The translations under genes were made by a program, and so were the position numbers. DNA of 64,000 nucleotides from Salipiger pentaromativorans (GTDB lineage: Bacteria > Pseudomonadota > Alphaproteobacteria > Rhodobacterales > Rhodobacteraceae), in the NCBI RefSeq assembly GCF_024721115.1, contig NZ_JAMDHK010000012.1:62001-126000 (forward strand), given 5' to 3'. The notes below the pieces were generated by a model that saw nothing but the letters and a program-made list of their open reading frames with translations, was not told where the DNA came from and did not search any database. This document shows positions 52,303-62,157 of the stretch, piece after piece (position 1 is the first letter of the stretch; each line of letters begins with the position of its first letter).

Positions 52303-53040
52303 ATGACCGTGACCGTCGACCCTTCCGAGATCGCCAAGTTCGAAGCGATGGCCGCCGAATGGTGGGACCCGAACGGCAAGTTCAAGCCGCTGCACATGAT
52401 GAATCCCGTGCGGCTCGACTATATCACCGCCCAGGTGGCGGGCGAGTTCGGGCGCGATCTGACGCAGCCCGCGCCGTTCGAGGGGCTGCGCATCCTCGAC
52501 ATCGGCTGCGGTGGCGGGCTGTTGTGCGAACCCATGGCGCGGCTCGGTGCCGAGATCGTGGGGGTCGATGCGGCAGAGCGCAACATTCCCGTGGCGATGA
52601 CCCATGCGGCGCAATCCGGGCTCGAGATCGACTATCGCCACGACACCGCCGAGGCGCTGGCGGCGGCGGGCGAGCGGTTCGACGTGGTGCTGAACATGGA
52701 GGTGGTCGAGCATGTGGCCGATCCTCTGGCCTTTCTCACCGCCTGCCGGCAGTTGCTGAAGCCGGGCGGGCTGCATCTTTGCTCGACCATCAACCGCAAC
52801 CCCAAGAGCTTTGCCATGGCGATCGTCGGGGCGGAATACGTCATGCGCTGGCTGCCCAAGGGCACGCATGAATGGTCGAAGTTCATCACGCCGGACGAGC
52901 TTTACAAGCTGCTGCGCGAGGCGGGTCTGGAGCCGGTGGACCGCAAGGGCTATGTCTTCAACCCGGTGAGCTGGGCGTGGACGATCTCGGACCGCGACCT
53001 GTCGGTGAACTACGTCACCGCCGCGATCAACCCGGCCTGA
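52303..53040 (+). CDS. ubiG: Ubiquinone biosynthesis O-methyltransferase UbiG
   Basis: The 245-aa protein carries out the two O-methylations of ubiquinone synthesis. The N-terminus ([33 protein letters not shown]) is the UbiG signature, and the SAM site is [29 protein letters not shown] and [30 protein letters not shown] complete the family pattern; the latter contains the membrane-interacting region. The YciI-like gene follows after 11 bases with GGAG in the gap. Confidence 0.96.
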   Translation: MTVTVDPSEIAKFEAMAAEWWDPNGKFKPLHMMNPVRLDYITAQVAGEFGRDLTQPAPFEGLRILDIGCGGGLLCEPMARLGAEIVGVDAAERNIPVAMTHAAQSGLEIDYRHDTAEALAAAGERFDVVLNMEVVEHVADPLAFLTACRQLLKPGGLHLCSTINRNPKSFAMAIVGAEYVMRWLPKGTHEWSKFITPDELYKLLREAGLEPVDRKGYVFNPVSWAWTISDRDLSVNYVTAAINPA

Positions 53041-53051
53041 GGAGCAGAGAC

Positions 53052-53354
53052 ATGAGCGTCATTCCCGAGGGGCACAGCCTCTTTGTCGTGGACATCGAAT
53101 ATATCGTGCCCTTTGCCGAGATCGAGCCGGTGCTGGAGCCGCATATGGCCTTTATCGCCGAAGGTTACGGGCAGGGGCGGTTTCTGGCCTCGGGCCCTAA
53201 GAGCCCGCGCAGCGGCGGGGTGATCATTGCCATCGGTGCCTCGAAGGACGAGGTTGCGGCGCTGATGGCGCAGGATCCCTTCGCCATTCACGAGGTGGCC
53301 AGGATGACGATCACCGAATTCGCCGCGTCGAACCGGCATCCGGTGCTGAAGTAA
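53052..53354 (+). CDS. YciI-like domain protein
   Basis: The 100-aa protein has the dimeric ferredoxin-like YciI/YCII fold: FVVDIEYIVPFAEIEPVLEPHMAFIAEGYGQGRFLASGPKSPRSGGVIIA and LMAQDPFAIHEVARMTITEF. The conserved histidine of the LEPHM motif is present, as is the aspartate of QDPF. The fold is found in enzymes and in uncharacterised proteins; no substrate is known. It probably forms a two-gene unit with ubiG. Confidence 0.85.
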   Translation: MSVIPEGHSLFVVDIEYIVPFAEIEPVLEPHMAFIAEGYGQGRFLASGPKSPRSGGVIIAIGASKDEVAALMAQDPFAIHEVARMTITEFAASNRHPVLK

Positions 53355-53394
53355 CCCTGGGCGGCCCGCGGCCCGCCCGGTTCTTCGCGGCGGG

Positions 53395-54702
53395 TCAGAG
53401 CACGTAACGGCTCAGGTCGGCCGAGCGGGTCAGCTCGCCAAGATAGGTTTCCACGAATTCGGCATTCACCGTCACCGCATCGCCCGCGCGGTCCGGCGCG
53501 GTAAAGGACAGTTCCTCAAAGACCCGTTCCATGATGGTGTAGAGCCTGCGCGCGCCGATATTCTCGATCGACTCGTTCACCTCGGCGGCGATCCGGGCCA
53601 GCGCCTGGATGCCGTCCTCGGTGAAGCTGACGGCGACCTCTTCGGTCTGCATCAGCGCGGTGTATTGCCGGGTCAGCGCGTTGTCGGTCTCGGTCAGGAT
53701 GCGGACGAAATCCTCTTCGGTCAGTGCCCGCAGGTTCACCCGGATCGGCAGGCGGCCCTGAAGCTCGGGCAGCAGATCCGAGGGTTTGGCGATGTGGAAG
53801 GCACCGGAGGCGATGAACAGGATATGGTCGGTCTTGACCGGCCCGTGTTTGGTGCTGACCGTCGTGCCTTCGATCAGCGGCAGCAGATCGCGCTGCACGC
53901 CCTCGCGGCTGACATCTCCGCCCCGCGTCTCCTGACGCGCCGCCACCTTGTCGATCTCGTCGAGAAACACGATGCCGTTCTGCTCCACCGCTTCCAGCGC
54001 GGCGGTTTTCACGACCTCGTCGTCGAGCAGCTTGTCGGCCTCTTCCTGGATCAGCACTTCATAGCTTTGCGCCACGCTCATCTTCTTGCGGGCGGTGCGC
54101 CCGCCAAACGCCTTTCCGAAGAGATCGGAGAGATTCATCATCCCCATGTTCTGGCCGGGCTGGCCGGGGATCTCCATCATCGGGAAGGGCGAGGCGGTTT
54201 CTGCCACGTCGAGTTCGATCTCGGTATCGTCCAGCTCGCCGCTGCGCAGCTTCTTGCGGAACATCTCGCGCGTGCCCTCACGCGCATCGGTGCCGGCGAT
54301 GGCCTCGATCACCCGGTCCTCGGCAGCCTTGTGGGCGGCGGCCTTGACGTCCTCGCGCATCTGTTCGCGGGTCATGGCGATGGCACTATCGACCAGATCG
54401 CGGACGATCTGCTCCACGTCGCGGCCGACATAGCCTACCTCGGTGAATTTCGTCGCCTCGACCTTGATGAAGGGCGCCTTTGCGAGCTTGGCGAGGCGGC
54501 GCGAGATCTCGGTCTTGCCGACGCCGGTGGGGCCGATCATCAGGATATTCTTGGGATAGACCTCGTCGCGCAGATCCTCGGAGAGCTGCTTGCGGCGCCA
54601 GCGGTTGCGCAGGGCGACGGCCACGGCGCGCTTGGCATCCTGCTGGCCGATGATGAAACGGTCGAGCTCCGAGACGATCTCGCGGGGGGTCAGGTCGGTC
54701 AT
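53395..54702 (-). CDS. hslU: HslUV protease ATPase subunit HslU
   Basis: The 435-aa AAA+ unfoldase has Walker [12 protein letters not shown], Walker [12 protein letters not shown], the N-terminal [17 protein letters not shown] and the GYVGRDVEQ pore loop. The C-terminal sensor arginine region and the final residues AdLSRYVL fit the HslV-docking tail. It unfolds substrates and feeds them to HslV. ATG 54702 is chosen over an upstream ATG at 54759 because [10 protein letters not shown] is the family start. hslV lies 22 bases upstream. Confidence 0.96.
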   Translation of the reverse strand: MTDLTPREIVSELDRFIIGQQDAKRAVAVALRNRWRRKQLSEDLRDEVYPKNILMIGPTGVGKTEISRRLAKLAKAPFIKVEATKFTEVGYVGRDVEQIVRDLVDSAIAMTREQMREDVKAAAHKAAEDRVIEAIAGTDAREGTREMFRKKLRSGELDDTEIELDVAETASPFPMMEIPGQPGQNMGMMNLSDLFGKAFGGRTARKKMSVAQSYEVLIQEEADKLLDDEVVKTAALEAVEQNGIVFLDEIDKVAARQETRGGDVSREGVQRDLLPLIEGTTVSTKHGPVKTDHILFIASGAFHIAKPSDLLPELQGRLPIRVNLRALTEEDFVRILTETDNALTRQYTALMQTEEVAVSFTEDGIQALARIAAEVNESIENIGARRLYTIMERVFEELSFTAPDRAGDAVTVNAEFVETYLGELTRSADLSRYVL

Positions 54703-54724
54703 GGTGGTCCTTTCGGGGCGCGTC

Positions 54725-55282
54725 TCAGGCCGAAATGCTCTCAACGGTGAGATTGCCATTGGTGTAGACGCAGATGTCGGCAGCGATGGCCATGGCGCGG
54801 CGGGCGATCTCTTCGGCGGAATGATCGCTGTCCATCAGCGCCCGCGCCGCGGCCAGCGCGAAATTGCCGCCCGAGCCGATGGCCGCCACGTCGTGTTCGG
54901 GCTCCAGCACATCGCCCGCGCCGGTGATCACGTAAAGCTCGGCGCCATCGGTGACGATCAGCATGGCTTCGAGCTTTTGCAGGTATTTGTCGGTGCGCCA
55001 GTCCTTGGCCAGCTCGACACAGGCGCGCTGCAACTGGCCCGGGGTCTTTTCCAGCTTGCCTTCCAGCCGTTCCAGCAGGGTGAAGGCATCGGCGGTGGAG
55101 CCGGCAAAGCCGCAGACCACATCGTAGCCGCCGGGCGCAAGCCGGCGCACCTTGCGGGCGGTGCCCTTGATCACGGTCTGGCCGAGGCTCACCTGCCCGT
55201 CACCCGCGATGACCACCTGTCCGCCCTTGCGGATGCCGATGATCGTGGTGCCGTGCCAGCCGGGGAAATCCTGATCGGACAT
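54725..55282 (-). CDS. hslV: HslUV protease peptidase subunit HslV
   Basis: The 185-aa protein is the proteasome-like peptidase of HslUV. Residues 1-11 ([11 protein letters not shown]) are a propeptide, with the catalytic threonine at [10 protein letters not shown] after processing. [28 protein letters not shown] and the ending ICVYTNGN are conserved. It forms two stacked hexamers. ATG 55282 follows GGAAG, and an RpoH-type promoter lies 27 bases before it. Confidence 0.96.
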   Translation of the reverse strand: MSDQDFPGWHGTTIIGIRKGGQVVIAGDGQVSLGQTVIKGTARKVRRLAPGGYDVVCGFAGSTADAFTLLERLEGKLEKTPGQLQRACVELAKDWRTDKYLQKLEAMLIVTDGAELYVITGAGDVLEPEHDVAAIGSGGNFALAAARALMDSDHSAEEIARRAMAIAADICVYTNGNLTVESISA

Positions 55283-55309
55283 GTGCTGCTTCCTTTCCTG
55301 CTTGCCGCC

Positions 55310-55338
55310 ATATGGGGGCCGGAGCGGGCCGCGACAAG
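55310..55338 (-). promoter_or_regulatory. Heat-shock (RpoH/sigma-32 type) promoter of hslVU
   Basis: On the minus strand CTTGTC (55338-55333), a 16-base spacer and CCCATAT (55316-55310) match the sigma-32 consensus CTTGAA / CCCATNT. The position, 27 bases before the hslV ATG, and the known heat-shock control of hslVU support it. Confidence 0.6.
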
Positions 55339-55427
55339 GCGGCGTTCCCGGCTCCGGGCATAGCGCAGAGCCGGGCGGAAGGAAATGCACCGGGGGCCGG
55401 GTGGGGTGCGGCGGGGGCCCGGAACGA

Positions 55428-55454
55428 AAAAGGCCCCGCCGGTGCGGGGCCTTT
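55428..55454 (-). terminator. Rho-independent terminator after trxA
   Basis: AAAGGCCCCGC (55429-55439) pairs perfectly with GCGGGGCCTTT (55444-55454), an 11-bp stem with a 4-nt loop. On the minus strand it is followed by TT and lies just after the trxA stop (55478). Confidence 0.8.
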
Positions 55455-55477
55455 CGGATTGTTCTGGAAGGCGCGGA

Positions 55478-55798
55478 TCAGAGCGCGTCTTTGATCCAGC
55501 TTTCGATCGAGGCTTTGGGGGCCGCGCCGGTGCGGTTGGAGACCACTTCACCGTCCTTGAACAGGAACAGCGCCGGGATGCCGCGCACGCCGAGGGCGGC
55601 GGCAACGCCGTGGTTGTGGTCGACATCGACCTTGGCGATCTTCACCTTGCCTTCGTATTCCTTGGCCAGCTCTTCCAGAGCCGGGCCGATCTGCTTGCAG
55701 GGGCCGCACCATTCGGCCCAGAAATCGACCACGACGGGAATGTCGGAGCCTTTCACTTCCTCATCGAAGGTCGCGTCGGTGACGGGAACGGTGGCCAT
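55478..55798 (-). CDS. trxA: Thioredoxin
   Basis: The 106-aa protein has the standard active site WAEWCGPCK (C31, C34) and the cis-proline loop [12 protein letters not shown]. It is a normal-length cytosolic thioredoxin that reduces ribonucleotide reductase, PAPS reductase and MsrA-type enzymes. GGAGAG precedes ATG 55798. A promoter lies in the 3' end of addA. The exported MsrA of this window would not be a direct partner because of its location. Confidence 0.97.
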   Translation of the reverse strand: MATVPVTDATFDEEVKGSDIPVVVDFWAEWCGPCKQIGPALEELAKEYEGKVKIAKVDVDHNHGVAAALGVRGIPALFLFKDGEVVSNRTGAAPKASIESWIKDAL

Positions 55799-55842
55799 GA
55801 TTCTCTCCTTGCGGGTTGGGCAGCCGGAAAACTTGAGTGGGG

Positions 55843-55871
55843 AAGGTAGGTAGGCGCCGGAGAGTCGTCAA
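55843..55871 (-). promoter_or_regulatory. Putative trxA promoter overlapping the end of addA
   Basis: On the minus strand TTGACG (55871-55866), a 17-base spacer and TACCTT (55848-55843) lie 45 bases before the trxA ATG. The -35 overlaps the addA stop codon (55868-55870), so trxA can be expressed without addA. Confidence 0.5.
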
Positions 55872-58800
55872 GCCGTTGTAGCGCGCGCCAACGCCGCAGA
55901 CACAAGATCGTGTGGTAGCGCCATATAGCTTTGCGTCGTGGTCCAGATGAGCCCGGTTTCGACTTCGCGATCCGGCCAAATCTGCGCCAATGCGGCGGCA
56001 TAGGCCCCCATCTGGCGCAGCAGGCCCTCGGGCGTGTCCGCCGGGCAGTCGGGCACCGTTCGGTTCGATTTGAAATCCACCGCCACCACCCGGTCGGGCA
56101 GGACAAGCAACCGGTCGATGATGCCATGGATGCGCCCGACCGGCTCTATCTCGGCGGAAACGGGCACCTCGGCGATACTGTCCGCCGCGAAGAAGCGGGC
56201 AAGCCCGGGGGCATCCAGAACCGCCAGCGCCTCGGATGCCAGCGTGTCGGTCTCGTCGGGCAGCTCTTCGGCGATGGCCAGGACATGCGGCACGGCGGCG
56301 GCACGCTCGGCCGCCGGCAGCGCGGCGAGATGTTCCAGAAGCAGGTGCAGCACGGTGCCGCGCCGTTTCGCCTCGTCCGGGTCCTCGCCCTCTTCGCCGC
56401 TCAGCGCCTTGGCGCCGCCGAGATCCGAGGGCGAGCGCGACTCGGGCAGCGGCGCGGCGGCGGGGGCCGGCAGGCGGAAGAGCTCGGGCAGGGCGGCTTT
56501 GGTCTCGGGCTCTTCGGGGCGCGTTTCGTGGGGCAGATCGCTCCAGTCCGCGTCACCCAGCCGCAGCCCGTCGCCGCGCCCCCAGGCGCCGAAGTCGTAT
56601 TCCGCGGGAATCGCGCCCGCGCGCGTCATGCCGCCGCGCACCTGATCGTACCAGGCGCTGCCGTCCTTCCCGAGATCGCCGGCGGCGGCCACCACCAGCC
56701 ATTTCTCGGCCCGGGTCAGCGCCACATAGAGCAGCCGGTCGCGTTCGCGCTGATCGGCATCCTTGGCGCGCGCCAGTGCCTCGGCCTGTACCTGCGGCTG
56801 GCTGTCGGCGCTGGCCTTCCAGACCGTGCCGGTCTCGCCTTCGAGCAGGCTTTCGCGGATCGTCACCATGGGTTTGGCGCAATCGGGCAGGATGACGATG
56901 GGTGCTTCGAGCCCCTTGGCCCCGTGCACCGTCATCACCCGGATGCGCGCCCCGGCGCTGTCGGGTGCGCGCTTGATCTCCAGATCGTCGGTCTGCATCC
57001 ATTCGAGGAAGCCGGTGAGCGACGGCACCTCGGTCTGCTCATAGGCCAGCGCCTGCTGCAACAGGGCGTTGACGCCGTCCTCGGCCTCTTCCCCCAGCCG
57101 CCCGAGCAGCTTTTGCCGCCCGTCATGGCGGATCAGGATCCGTTCGATCAGATCGTAGGGGCGCAGGAAATCGGCCTTGCCGCGCAGATCGTCCAGAATC
57201 GCCAGAACCTCGGGAAAATCGTCTCTCTTCCCGCGCAACTCGGCCCAGAGATAGCTGCCCTCCTTGCGGCTGTGGGCCAATGTGAACAACGCCTGTTCCG
57301 ACAGGCTAAATAGCGGAGAGCGCAGCGCGGTGGCCAGCGACAGGTCGTCTTCGGGGGTGGCAAGAAAGGACAGCAGCGCGCCGATGTCCTTCACCGCCAG
57401 CTCGGACATGACCTTGAGGCGGTCGGCGCCGGCGATGGGCAGGGCGCGCTGCTTGCAGGCGCGGATGATCTCGGCAAAGAGCGCGCCGCGCCCGCGCACG
57501 AGGATCAGGAAATCGCCGGCATGGGCAGGGCGCGTCTGGTAGCTGCCGCTATGGCCGATCTCTTCGGGCAGCGGCGTGCCGATGGTGCGGGCGATAAAGC
57601 CGGCGACGCGGTTGGCAAGGATCACCGCGTGATGCTGCTGGCCCACCCGGTCGACCGGTTCGAACCAGTCGCGATCTTCCTCTTCGTCCTTCGTCGGCTC
57701 GACGGCCGGCCAGAGATCGACGCGCCCGGGCATCTGCGTCTTGAAGGCGCGGTGCTTTTGATCCTGGGAGAACCCCGCCGCCTCGCGCCCCTCGAAGGTG
57801 GTGTCCACCAGGCGCAGGATCGGGTCGGCGGACCGAAAGCTGTATTCCAGCATCATGCGGCACAGCGGCGCGTCGGTGCGTTTCAGCCGTTCGGCGAATT
57901 CGTCGCACATGCGGTCGAACTCGCGCGGGTCGGCGCCCTGGAAGGAATAGATCGACTGCTTCTTGTCGCCCACGACAAAGATCGTGCGGCGCACATCCGA
58001 GCGCGCGCCTTCGCCGCTGGTGAACTCATGCGCGAGCCGCTCGATCACCTGCCATTGCACCGGCGAGGTATCCTGCGCCTCGTCCACCAGAATGTGGTCG
58101 ATGCCGCCGTCGAGCCGGAACAGCACCCATTCCGCGACGCGGTCGTCGGAGAGCAGGTCTCGGGCGCGGGTCACCAGATCGTCGAAATCGAGCCAGCCGC
58201 GGCGCTGCTTCTCGGCCTCGTAGGCGGGGAGGAAAGCCTGCGCGAAGCGGTGCAGCGCGTGCTCGCGCCGGGCGGCGGCGAGGGCGAGCCGGGTTTCACG
58301 GGCATCCTCGACCCGCGCGGCGAGCTGGTCGAGCCGGTCCCAGAGCCCGCCAAGCGCGGCCTTGGTGTCTTTTGTCGGGACGCGGCTGCTGCGGGTGCCC
58401 TTCTGTGTTAGAAAGGCCGCTTCAAGCGCGACAAGACTGTCCAGATCGCGCCCCGAGACGCCAGAGAGCTTTTCCGCGGCGGTCTGGTCGGTGCTCTTGC
58501 CCATTCGCAGGATGGGAAGCGCCTCGCCGACAAGCTCCGCCTCGCCGCCCAGAAAGACCTGCGAGAGCAGCGAGTCCTCGTCGTCGCCGGGTTGTAGCCC
58601 GTACAGCGCCCAGATCGCCGTCTCGGAGCGGGGCGGCAGGAATGTGTCTCTGTTTCCGCAGATTTCCGCGAGGAACGCCTCGTGGTTTTCCGGCAGCCAG
58701 GGCGCCATCTCGGCCACCAGAGGTGCTTTTGCGCCTTCGGACAGCCGGTCCAGCACCTCGGCGCGCAGTCGTTGCGCGGCGCGATCCTCCATCTCGTGGA

Positions 58801-59230
58801 ACTGCGGCGAGACTCCGGCTTCGAGCGGGAAGCGGCGCAGCAGGCTGGCGCAGAAGGAATGGATCGTCTGGATGCGCAGCCCGCCGGGCGTTTCGATGGC
58901 GCGGGCAAAAAGCGTGCGCGCGCCGGCCAGACGGTCGGGCGGCAAGGCCCCGTCGAGCCCGAGCTGGCGCAGCTCGTCGCGCAGGCTGCCGTCGTCGAGC
59001 ATCGCCCAGGCGCCGAGCCGGCGGAACAGCCGGTTCTGCATCTCGGTCGCGGCGGCCTTGGTGTAGGTGAGGCAGAGGATATGTTCCGGCAGCACCCCGT
59101 CGAGCAGCAGCCGCGCCACCCGGTCGGTCAGCACCCGCGTCTTGCCCGATCCGGCATTGGCCGACAGCCAGGTCGACATATCCGGACGGGCGGCCTGAAC
59201 CTGGCGTTCGCTGGCGTCGTTGCGGCTCAT
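55868..59230 (-). CDS. addA: Double-strand break repair helicase-nuclease AddA
   Basis: The 1120-aa protein has UvrD-type helicase motifs: Walker A SANAGSGKTRVL, DEAQDTSPVQW, DKKQSIYSFQGADP, VMTVHGAKGLEAPIV and RDRLLYVALTRAEKWL. A C-terminal RecB-like nuclease domain follows, with the H...D...D-F-K pattern (GRIHGIIDRLL, VVAVDFKSNR). With AddB it resects DNA ends for RecA loading, the RecBCD-like function of alphaproteobacteria. ATG 59230 overlaps the addB stop by ATGA. The N-terminal extension of the open frame upstream belongs to addB in another frame. Confidence 0.93.
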   Translation of the reverse strand: MSRNDASERQVQAARPDMSTWLSANAGSGKTRVLTDRVARLLLDGVLPEHILCLTYTKAAATEMQNRLFRRLGAWAMLDDGSLRDELRQLGLDGALPPDRLAGARTLFARAIETPGGLRIQTIHSFCASLLRRFPLEAGVSPQFHEMEDRAAQRLRAEVLDRLSEGAKAPLVAEMAPWLPENHEAFLAEICGNRDTFLPPRSETAIWALYGLQPGDDEDSLLSQVFLGGEAELVGEALPILRMGKSTDQTAAEKLSGVSGRDLDSLVALEAAFLTQKGTRSSRVPTKDTKAALGGLWDRLDQLAARVEDARETRLALAAARREHALHRFAQAFLPAYEAEKQRRGWLDFDDLVTRARDLLSDDRVAEWVLFRLDGGIDHILVDEAQDTSPVQWQVIERLAHEFTSGEGARSDVRRTIFVVGDKKQSIYSFQGADPREFDRMCDEFAERLKRTDAPLCRMMLEYSFRSADPILRLVDTTFEGREAAGFSQDQKHRAFKTQMPGRVDLWPAVEPTKDEEEDRDWFEPVDRVGQQHHAVILANRVAGFIARTIGTPLPEEIGHSGSYQTRPAHAGDFLILVRGRGALFAEIIRACKQRALPIAGADRLKVMSELAVKDIGALLSFLATPEDDLSLATALRSPLFSLSEQALFTLAHSRKEGSYLWAELRGKRDDFPEVLAILDDLRGKADFLRPYDLIERILIRHDGRQKLLGRLGEEAEDGVNALLQQALAYEQTEVPSLTGFLEWMQTDDLEIKRAPDSAGARIRVMTVHGAKGLEAPIVILPDCAKPMVTIRESLLEGETGTVWKASADSQPQVQAEALARAKDADQRERDRLLYVALTRAEKWLVVAAAGDLGKDGSAWYDQVRGGMTRAGAIPAEYDFGAWGRGDGLRLGDADWSDLPHETRPEEPETKAALPELFRLPAPAAAPLPESRSPSDLGGAKALSGEEGEDPDEAKRRGTVLHLLLEHLAALPAAERAAAVPHVLAIAEELPDETDTLASEALAVLDAPGLARFFAADSIAEVPVSAEIEPVGRIHGIIDRLLVLPDRVVAVDFKSNRTVPDCPADTPEGLLRQMGAYAAALAQIWPDREVETGLIWTTTQSYMALPHDLVSAALARATTA

Positions 59231-62157
59231 TCCAGCACCTCGGGCTTCGGCGTGTCGATCAAATCCCATTCGCCGAACCGGGACAGGTGATCGTATTCGG
59301 ACAGGTCCTTTTCCTTGAGCAGCGCGGCGCGGGCGGTATAGCCGCGTTCGCGTTCGAACCAGCGGGTCATCAGCCGCTCGAACTCGTCCCAGACCTGTGC
59401 GGCGGGCGCCTCGTCGAGCGGGGCGGGCACTTCCTTGGGTGTCGCGGCGACCGAGACGAACACCGCCCGTTCGGTGTGTCTGGGGTGCAGATCCTTGAAG
59501 GCGCCGCGCTCGATCATGGCAGCCTCGAGCAAGAGCTGCTTGTCGAAATAGCGCTGTTCCTTGGGGCTTGGCGCGGTGCCGGTCTTGTAATCGTAGAGAT
59601 GGGCGTTGCCGCGCGCGTCGATGTCGATCCGGTCGGCTTTGCCGCGCAGGGTAAAGCCAAGCGCGGGGATCAGCGCCTGACCCATGATCTCGAAATGGGT
59701 CGGATGGGCAAGGGTCCGGCGGGCCAGCTCGGTCTCGGTGAACCAGTCGGCGATCCGCGCAATCCGCGCCAGCCACAGGTGGCGGGTCGTCGGATAGGGC
59801 ACGATCTCCGGGTCGCCGACGATCTGCGCGGCTTTGTGCAGCAGGACGTCGGCGCGGAGTTGCGCCGGATCAGAGACGCTTTCCTTGATGAACTCCTCAA
59901 GCACGCGGTGGATCAGCGTGCCGCGCAGCAGCGCGTCGGGGGCGCGTTGCAGCGGGTTCAGCGGCGCAAGGCGCAGCACCCGCTTGGCGTAGATGTGGAA
60001 CGGGTCGCGGATCAGATGCTTGATCTCGGTGACCGACAGCCGGCGCGGCCGCGCGGCGACGGGCGGGGCGGGCGAGGGGCGCGGCGCGGGGGCGCTGGGA
60101 AGCGGCTCTTCCAGCGCGCGGGCCAGCGCCAGCCAGTGGGCGCCGCGCCGCCGCATGTCCTTCAGCGCCTCGGGGCCGCTGCGCTGGGGCAGCCCGTTCA
60201 TCAGGTTGGTGAGCCGGTTCAGCCAGCGCGAGGGCACCGTTTCGGCATCGTCGGATTTCAGCGCGCGGGTGAGCCAGACCTGCGGCGCCGCCACGGCCTG
60301 CTGGAAATCATGGGCGGCAAGCCCGATGCGCCGTTCCGGCACGAGCAGCCCCGCCTTGTGCCGCATTCGCCGGTTCAGCCAGGGGTCGGCGCCGGGCAGT
60401 TCCGGCCAGCTTCCTTCGTTGAGCCCGCCGAGGATCAGCAGATCGGCGCCCATCACCCGCGCCTCGAGCGTGCCCCAGATCAGAATGCGCGGATGCGGGG
60501 CGTCGCGGTCGCGCAGCTCCTCGCGGGCAAGGATGGCGCCGAAAAGATCGGCATAATCGCGCGGGTCGAGATCGGTGCCATGGGCGGCCTCGGCCTTTAG
60601 CGCCGCGACCACCGACCGGGTCTTGCGCCCGGCGGCCTCTTTCCACAGCTCGGAGTCCTCCGCCTCGGGCCCTGCGGCGATCTTCTCGGCGCGTTCCAGA
60701 TGCGTGGCGATCCAGTCGGAAAGAGACCGGGTGCCGCGCACCGGTGGCTGGCAGAAACAGGCCACGACCCACGCGGCCCAGCTCTCCTGCTTGGCCGCCA
60801 CACCCCAGGCGTGGAGCTTTTCGGGCTGCGGGTAGGGCCAGGATTTGGCGCGGATATGCAGTTCGAGCTCGTGGGTGGCGCGCAGATGCTCGCCGCGCGC
60901 CCGGGTGCTGTGGGTGAGCGGATGCTTGAGCAGGGTCAGCAGCGCCTCGGCGGTCAGCTCCTGCTGGAACAGGCCCGCCACATGGCGCAGGAAGCGGCCC
61001 GGCGGGGTCAGTTGCAGCGGCGTGCCGGCGCTGTCGTCGGGCAGGATGTTCCAGCGATCGAGCGCCGCGGTGACCTGCCGGGTCAGCATCCGGTCGGGGG
61101 TGATCAGCGCCGCCGTCACCCCCTCTTCGGCGGCTTGCCGCAGGCGCAGGGCGATGGCGGTGGCCTCGTCGCGCTGCGAGGGCGCCTCGACCAGCGTCAG
61201 CTCGGCGGTGGCGGCGGCGAGATCGGGCAGCGCGGGCCCTTCGTCGCGCCACTGGTCGGTGACCGGCGCCGGGCGGAGCGCCAGCGAGATCAGGCGGTTG
61301 CGTTCAGGCTGCGGGGCGGGATCGTCGGTCCAGCGCATCACCTCTGTTGCGCGGATGCCGAGATCGGCCATCAGCCTGGCAAAGCGGAATTGCGGGTGAT
61401 CCTCGCCCGACAGCGCATCGCTCAGCCCGTCCCAGACCCGCTCGGGCGTGTCGAAATCGAACCCGGGCAGCACCAGCGCGCCTTGCGGCAGTCCGGCCAC
61501 CGCGCGCATCAGCCGGTTGGTCATCCCGCGCGAGCCGGTGGAGCCCGCCAGGATCACCGGATGTGCGGGCGGCCGCGTTTCCCAGTCTTTCAGTCGCTGT
61601 TCCAGCGCAAGACGACGGAACGCGCTGGTGTCGGGCGCATCCTCTCCGGTGTCGAAATAGCGCTGCACGATCGAAAGGAAGCTGAGCGCGCGCTGCCAGT
61701 GGCCGGACTCATCGCTGACATCCAGCCCGGCGATGATTTCGGGCGAGACGCCCTCGTCCTGCATCTCGTCCATCAGCGTGGCAAGGCTGTCGGCCAGATC
61801 GAAAAGCGCCGTGCGCGGGGCGAGATCGGGCTGCGCGTCGAGCAGTTTCGACACCAGCCCGGTCAGTTCCAGCCGCCGGCGCAGCGGTGACACGGGCGCG
61901 GGCAGCCGGGCCAGCGCCACCGGATCGGCGACACCGCCCAGCAGGCGGATGCGGGGCAGCAGACAGGCCGGGCCGCTGTCGAAGATCTGCCGGATACGGC
62001 GGGCCATGCGGGTGGTGTTGACGATCAGCTCGACCCGCGCCATCGCCTCGGGCGGCTGCCCGGCCATGCGCCGGCGCAGCCCCGCGACCAGCGCCGCGGG
62101 AAAATCGACCCCTGAGGCAAGCGCGAACACGCGCGGGGTCGTGCCCGGGTCAAACAT
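59227..62157 (-). CDS. addB: Double-strand break repair protein AddB
   Basis: The 976-aa protein is the AddA partner. The central part has the SQRDEATAIALRLRQAAEEGVTAALIT segment and the ILGGLNEGSWPELPGADPWLNRRMR motif. The C-terminal nuclease domain has RGTLIHRVLEEF, LRGKADRIDIDARGNAHLYDYKTG (the D-x-K motif) and LLLEAAMIERG. I see no clear Walker A near the N-terminus and no four-cysteine Fe-S set, both of which occur in other AddB proteins. It overlaps murU by 8 bases (62150-62157). Confidence 0.9.
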   Translation of the reverse strand: MFDPGTTPRVFALASGVDFPAALVAGLRRRMAGQPPEAMARVELIVNTTRMARRIRQIFDSGPACLLPRIRLLGGVADPVALARLPAPVSPLRRRLELTGLVSKLLDAQPDLAPRTALFDLADSLATLMDEMQDEGVSPEIIAGLDVSDESGHWQRALSFLSIVQRYFDTGEDAPDTSAFRRLALEQRLKDWETRPPAHPVILAGSTGSRGMTNRLMRAVAGLPQGALVLPGFDFDTPERVWDGLSDALSGEDHPQFRFARLMADLGIRATEVMRWTDDPAPQPERNRLISLALRPAPVTDQWRDEGPALPDLAAATAELTLVEAPSQRDEATAIALRLRQAAEEGVTAALITPDRMLTRQVTAALDRWNILPDDSAGTPLQLTPPGRFLRHVAGLFQQELTAEALLTLLKHPLTHSTRARGEHLRATHELELHIRAKSWPYPQPEKLHAWGVAAKQESWAAWVVACFCQPPVRGTRSLSDWIATHLERAEKIAAGPEAEDSELWKEAAGRKTRSVVAALKAEAAHGTDLDPRDYADLFGAILAREELRDRDAPHPRILIWGTLEARVMGADLLILGGLNEGSWPELPGADPWLNRRMRHKAGLLVPERRIGLAAHDFQQAVAAPQVWLTRALKSDDAETVPSRWLNRLTNLMNGLPQRSGPEALKDMRRRGAHWLALARALEEPLPSAPAPRPSPAPPVAARPRRLSVTEIKHLIRDPFHIYAKRVLRLAPLNPLQRAPDALLRGTLIHRVLEEFIKESVSDPAQLRADVLLHKAAQIVGDPEIVPYPTTRHLWLARIARIADWFTETELARRTLAHPTHFEIMGQALIPALGFTLRGKADRIDIDARGNAHLYDYKTGTAPSPKEQRYFDKQLLLEAAMIERGAFKDLHPRHTERAVFVSVAATPKEVPAPLDEAPAAQVWDEFERLMTRWFERERGYTARAALLKEKDLSEYDHLSRFGEWDLIDTPKPEVLE

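Noticed and set aside
55868-59776. A 1302-residue version of AddA
   Set aside because: The extra N-terminal 182 residues lie inside addB in a shifted frame and look like a shadow translation; the ATGA-coupled ATG at 59230 fits the family start.
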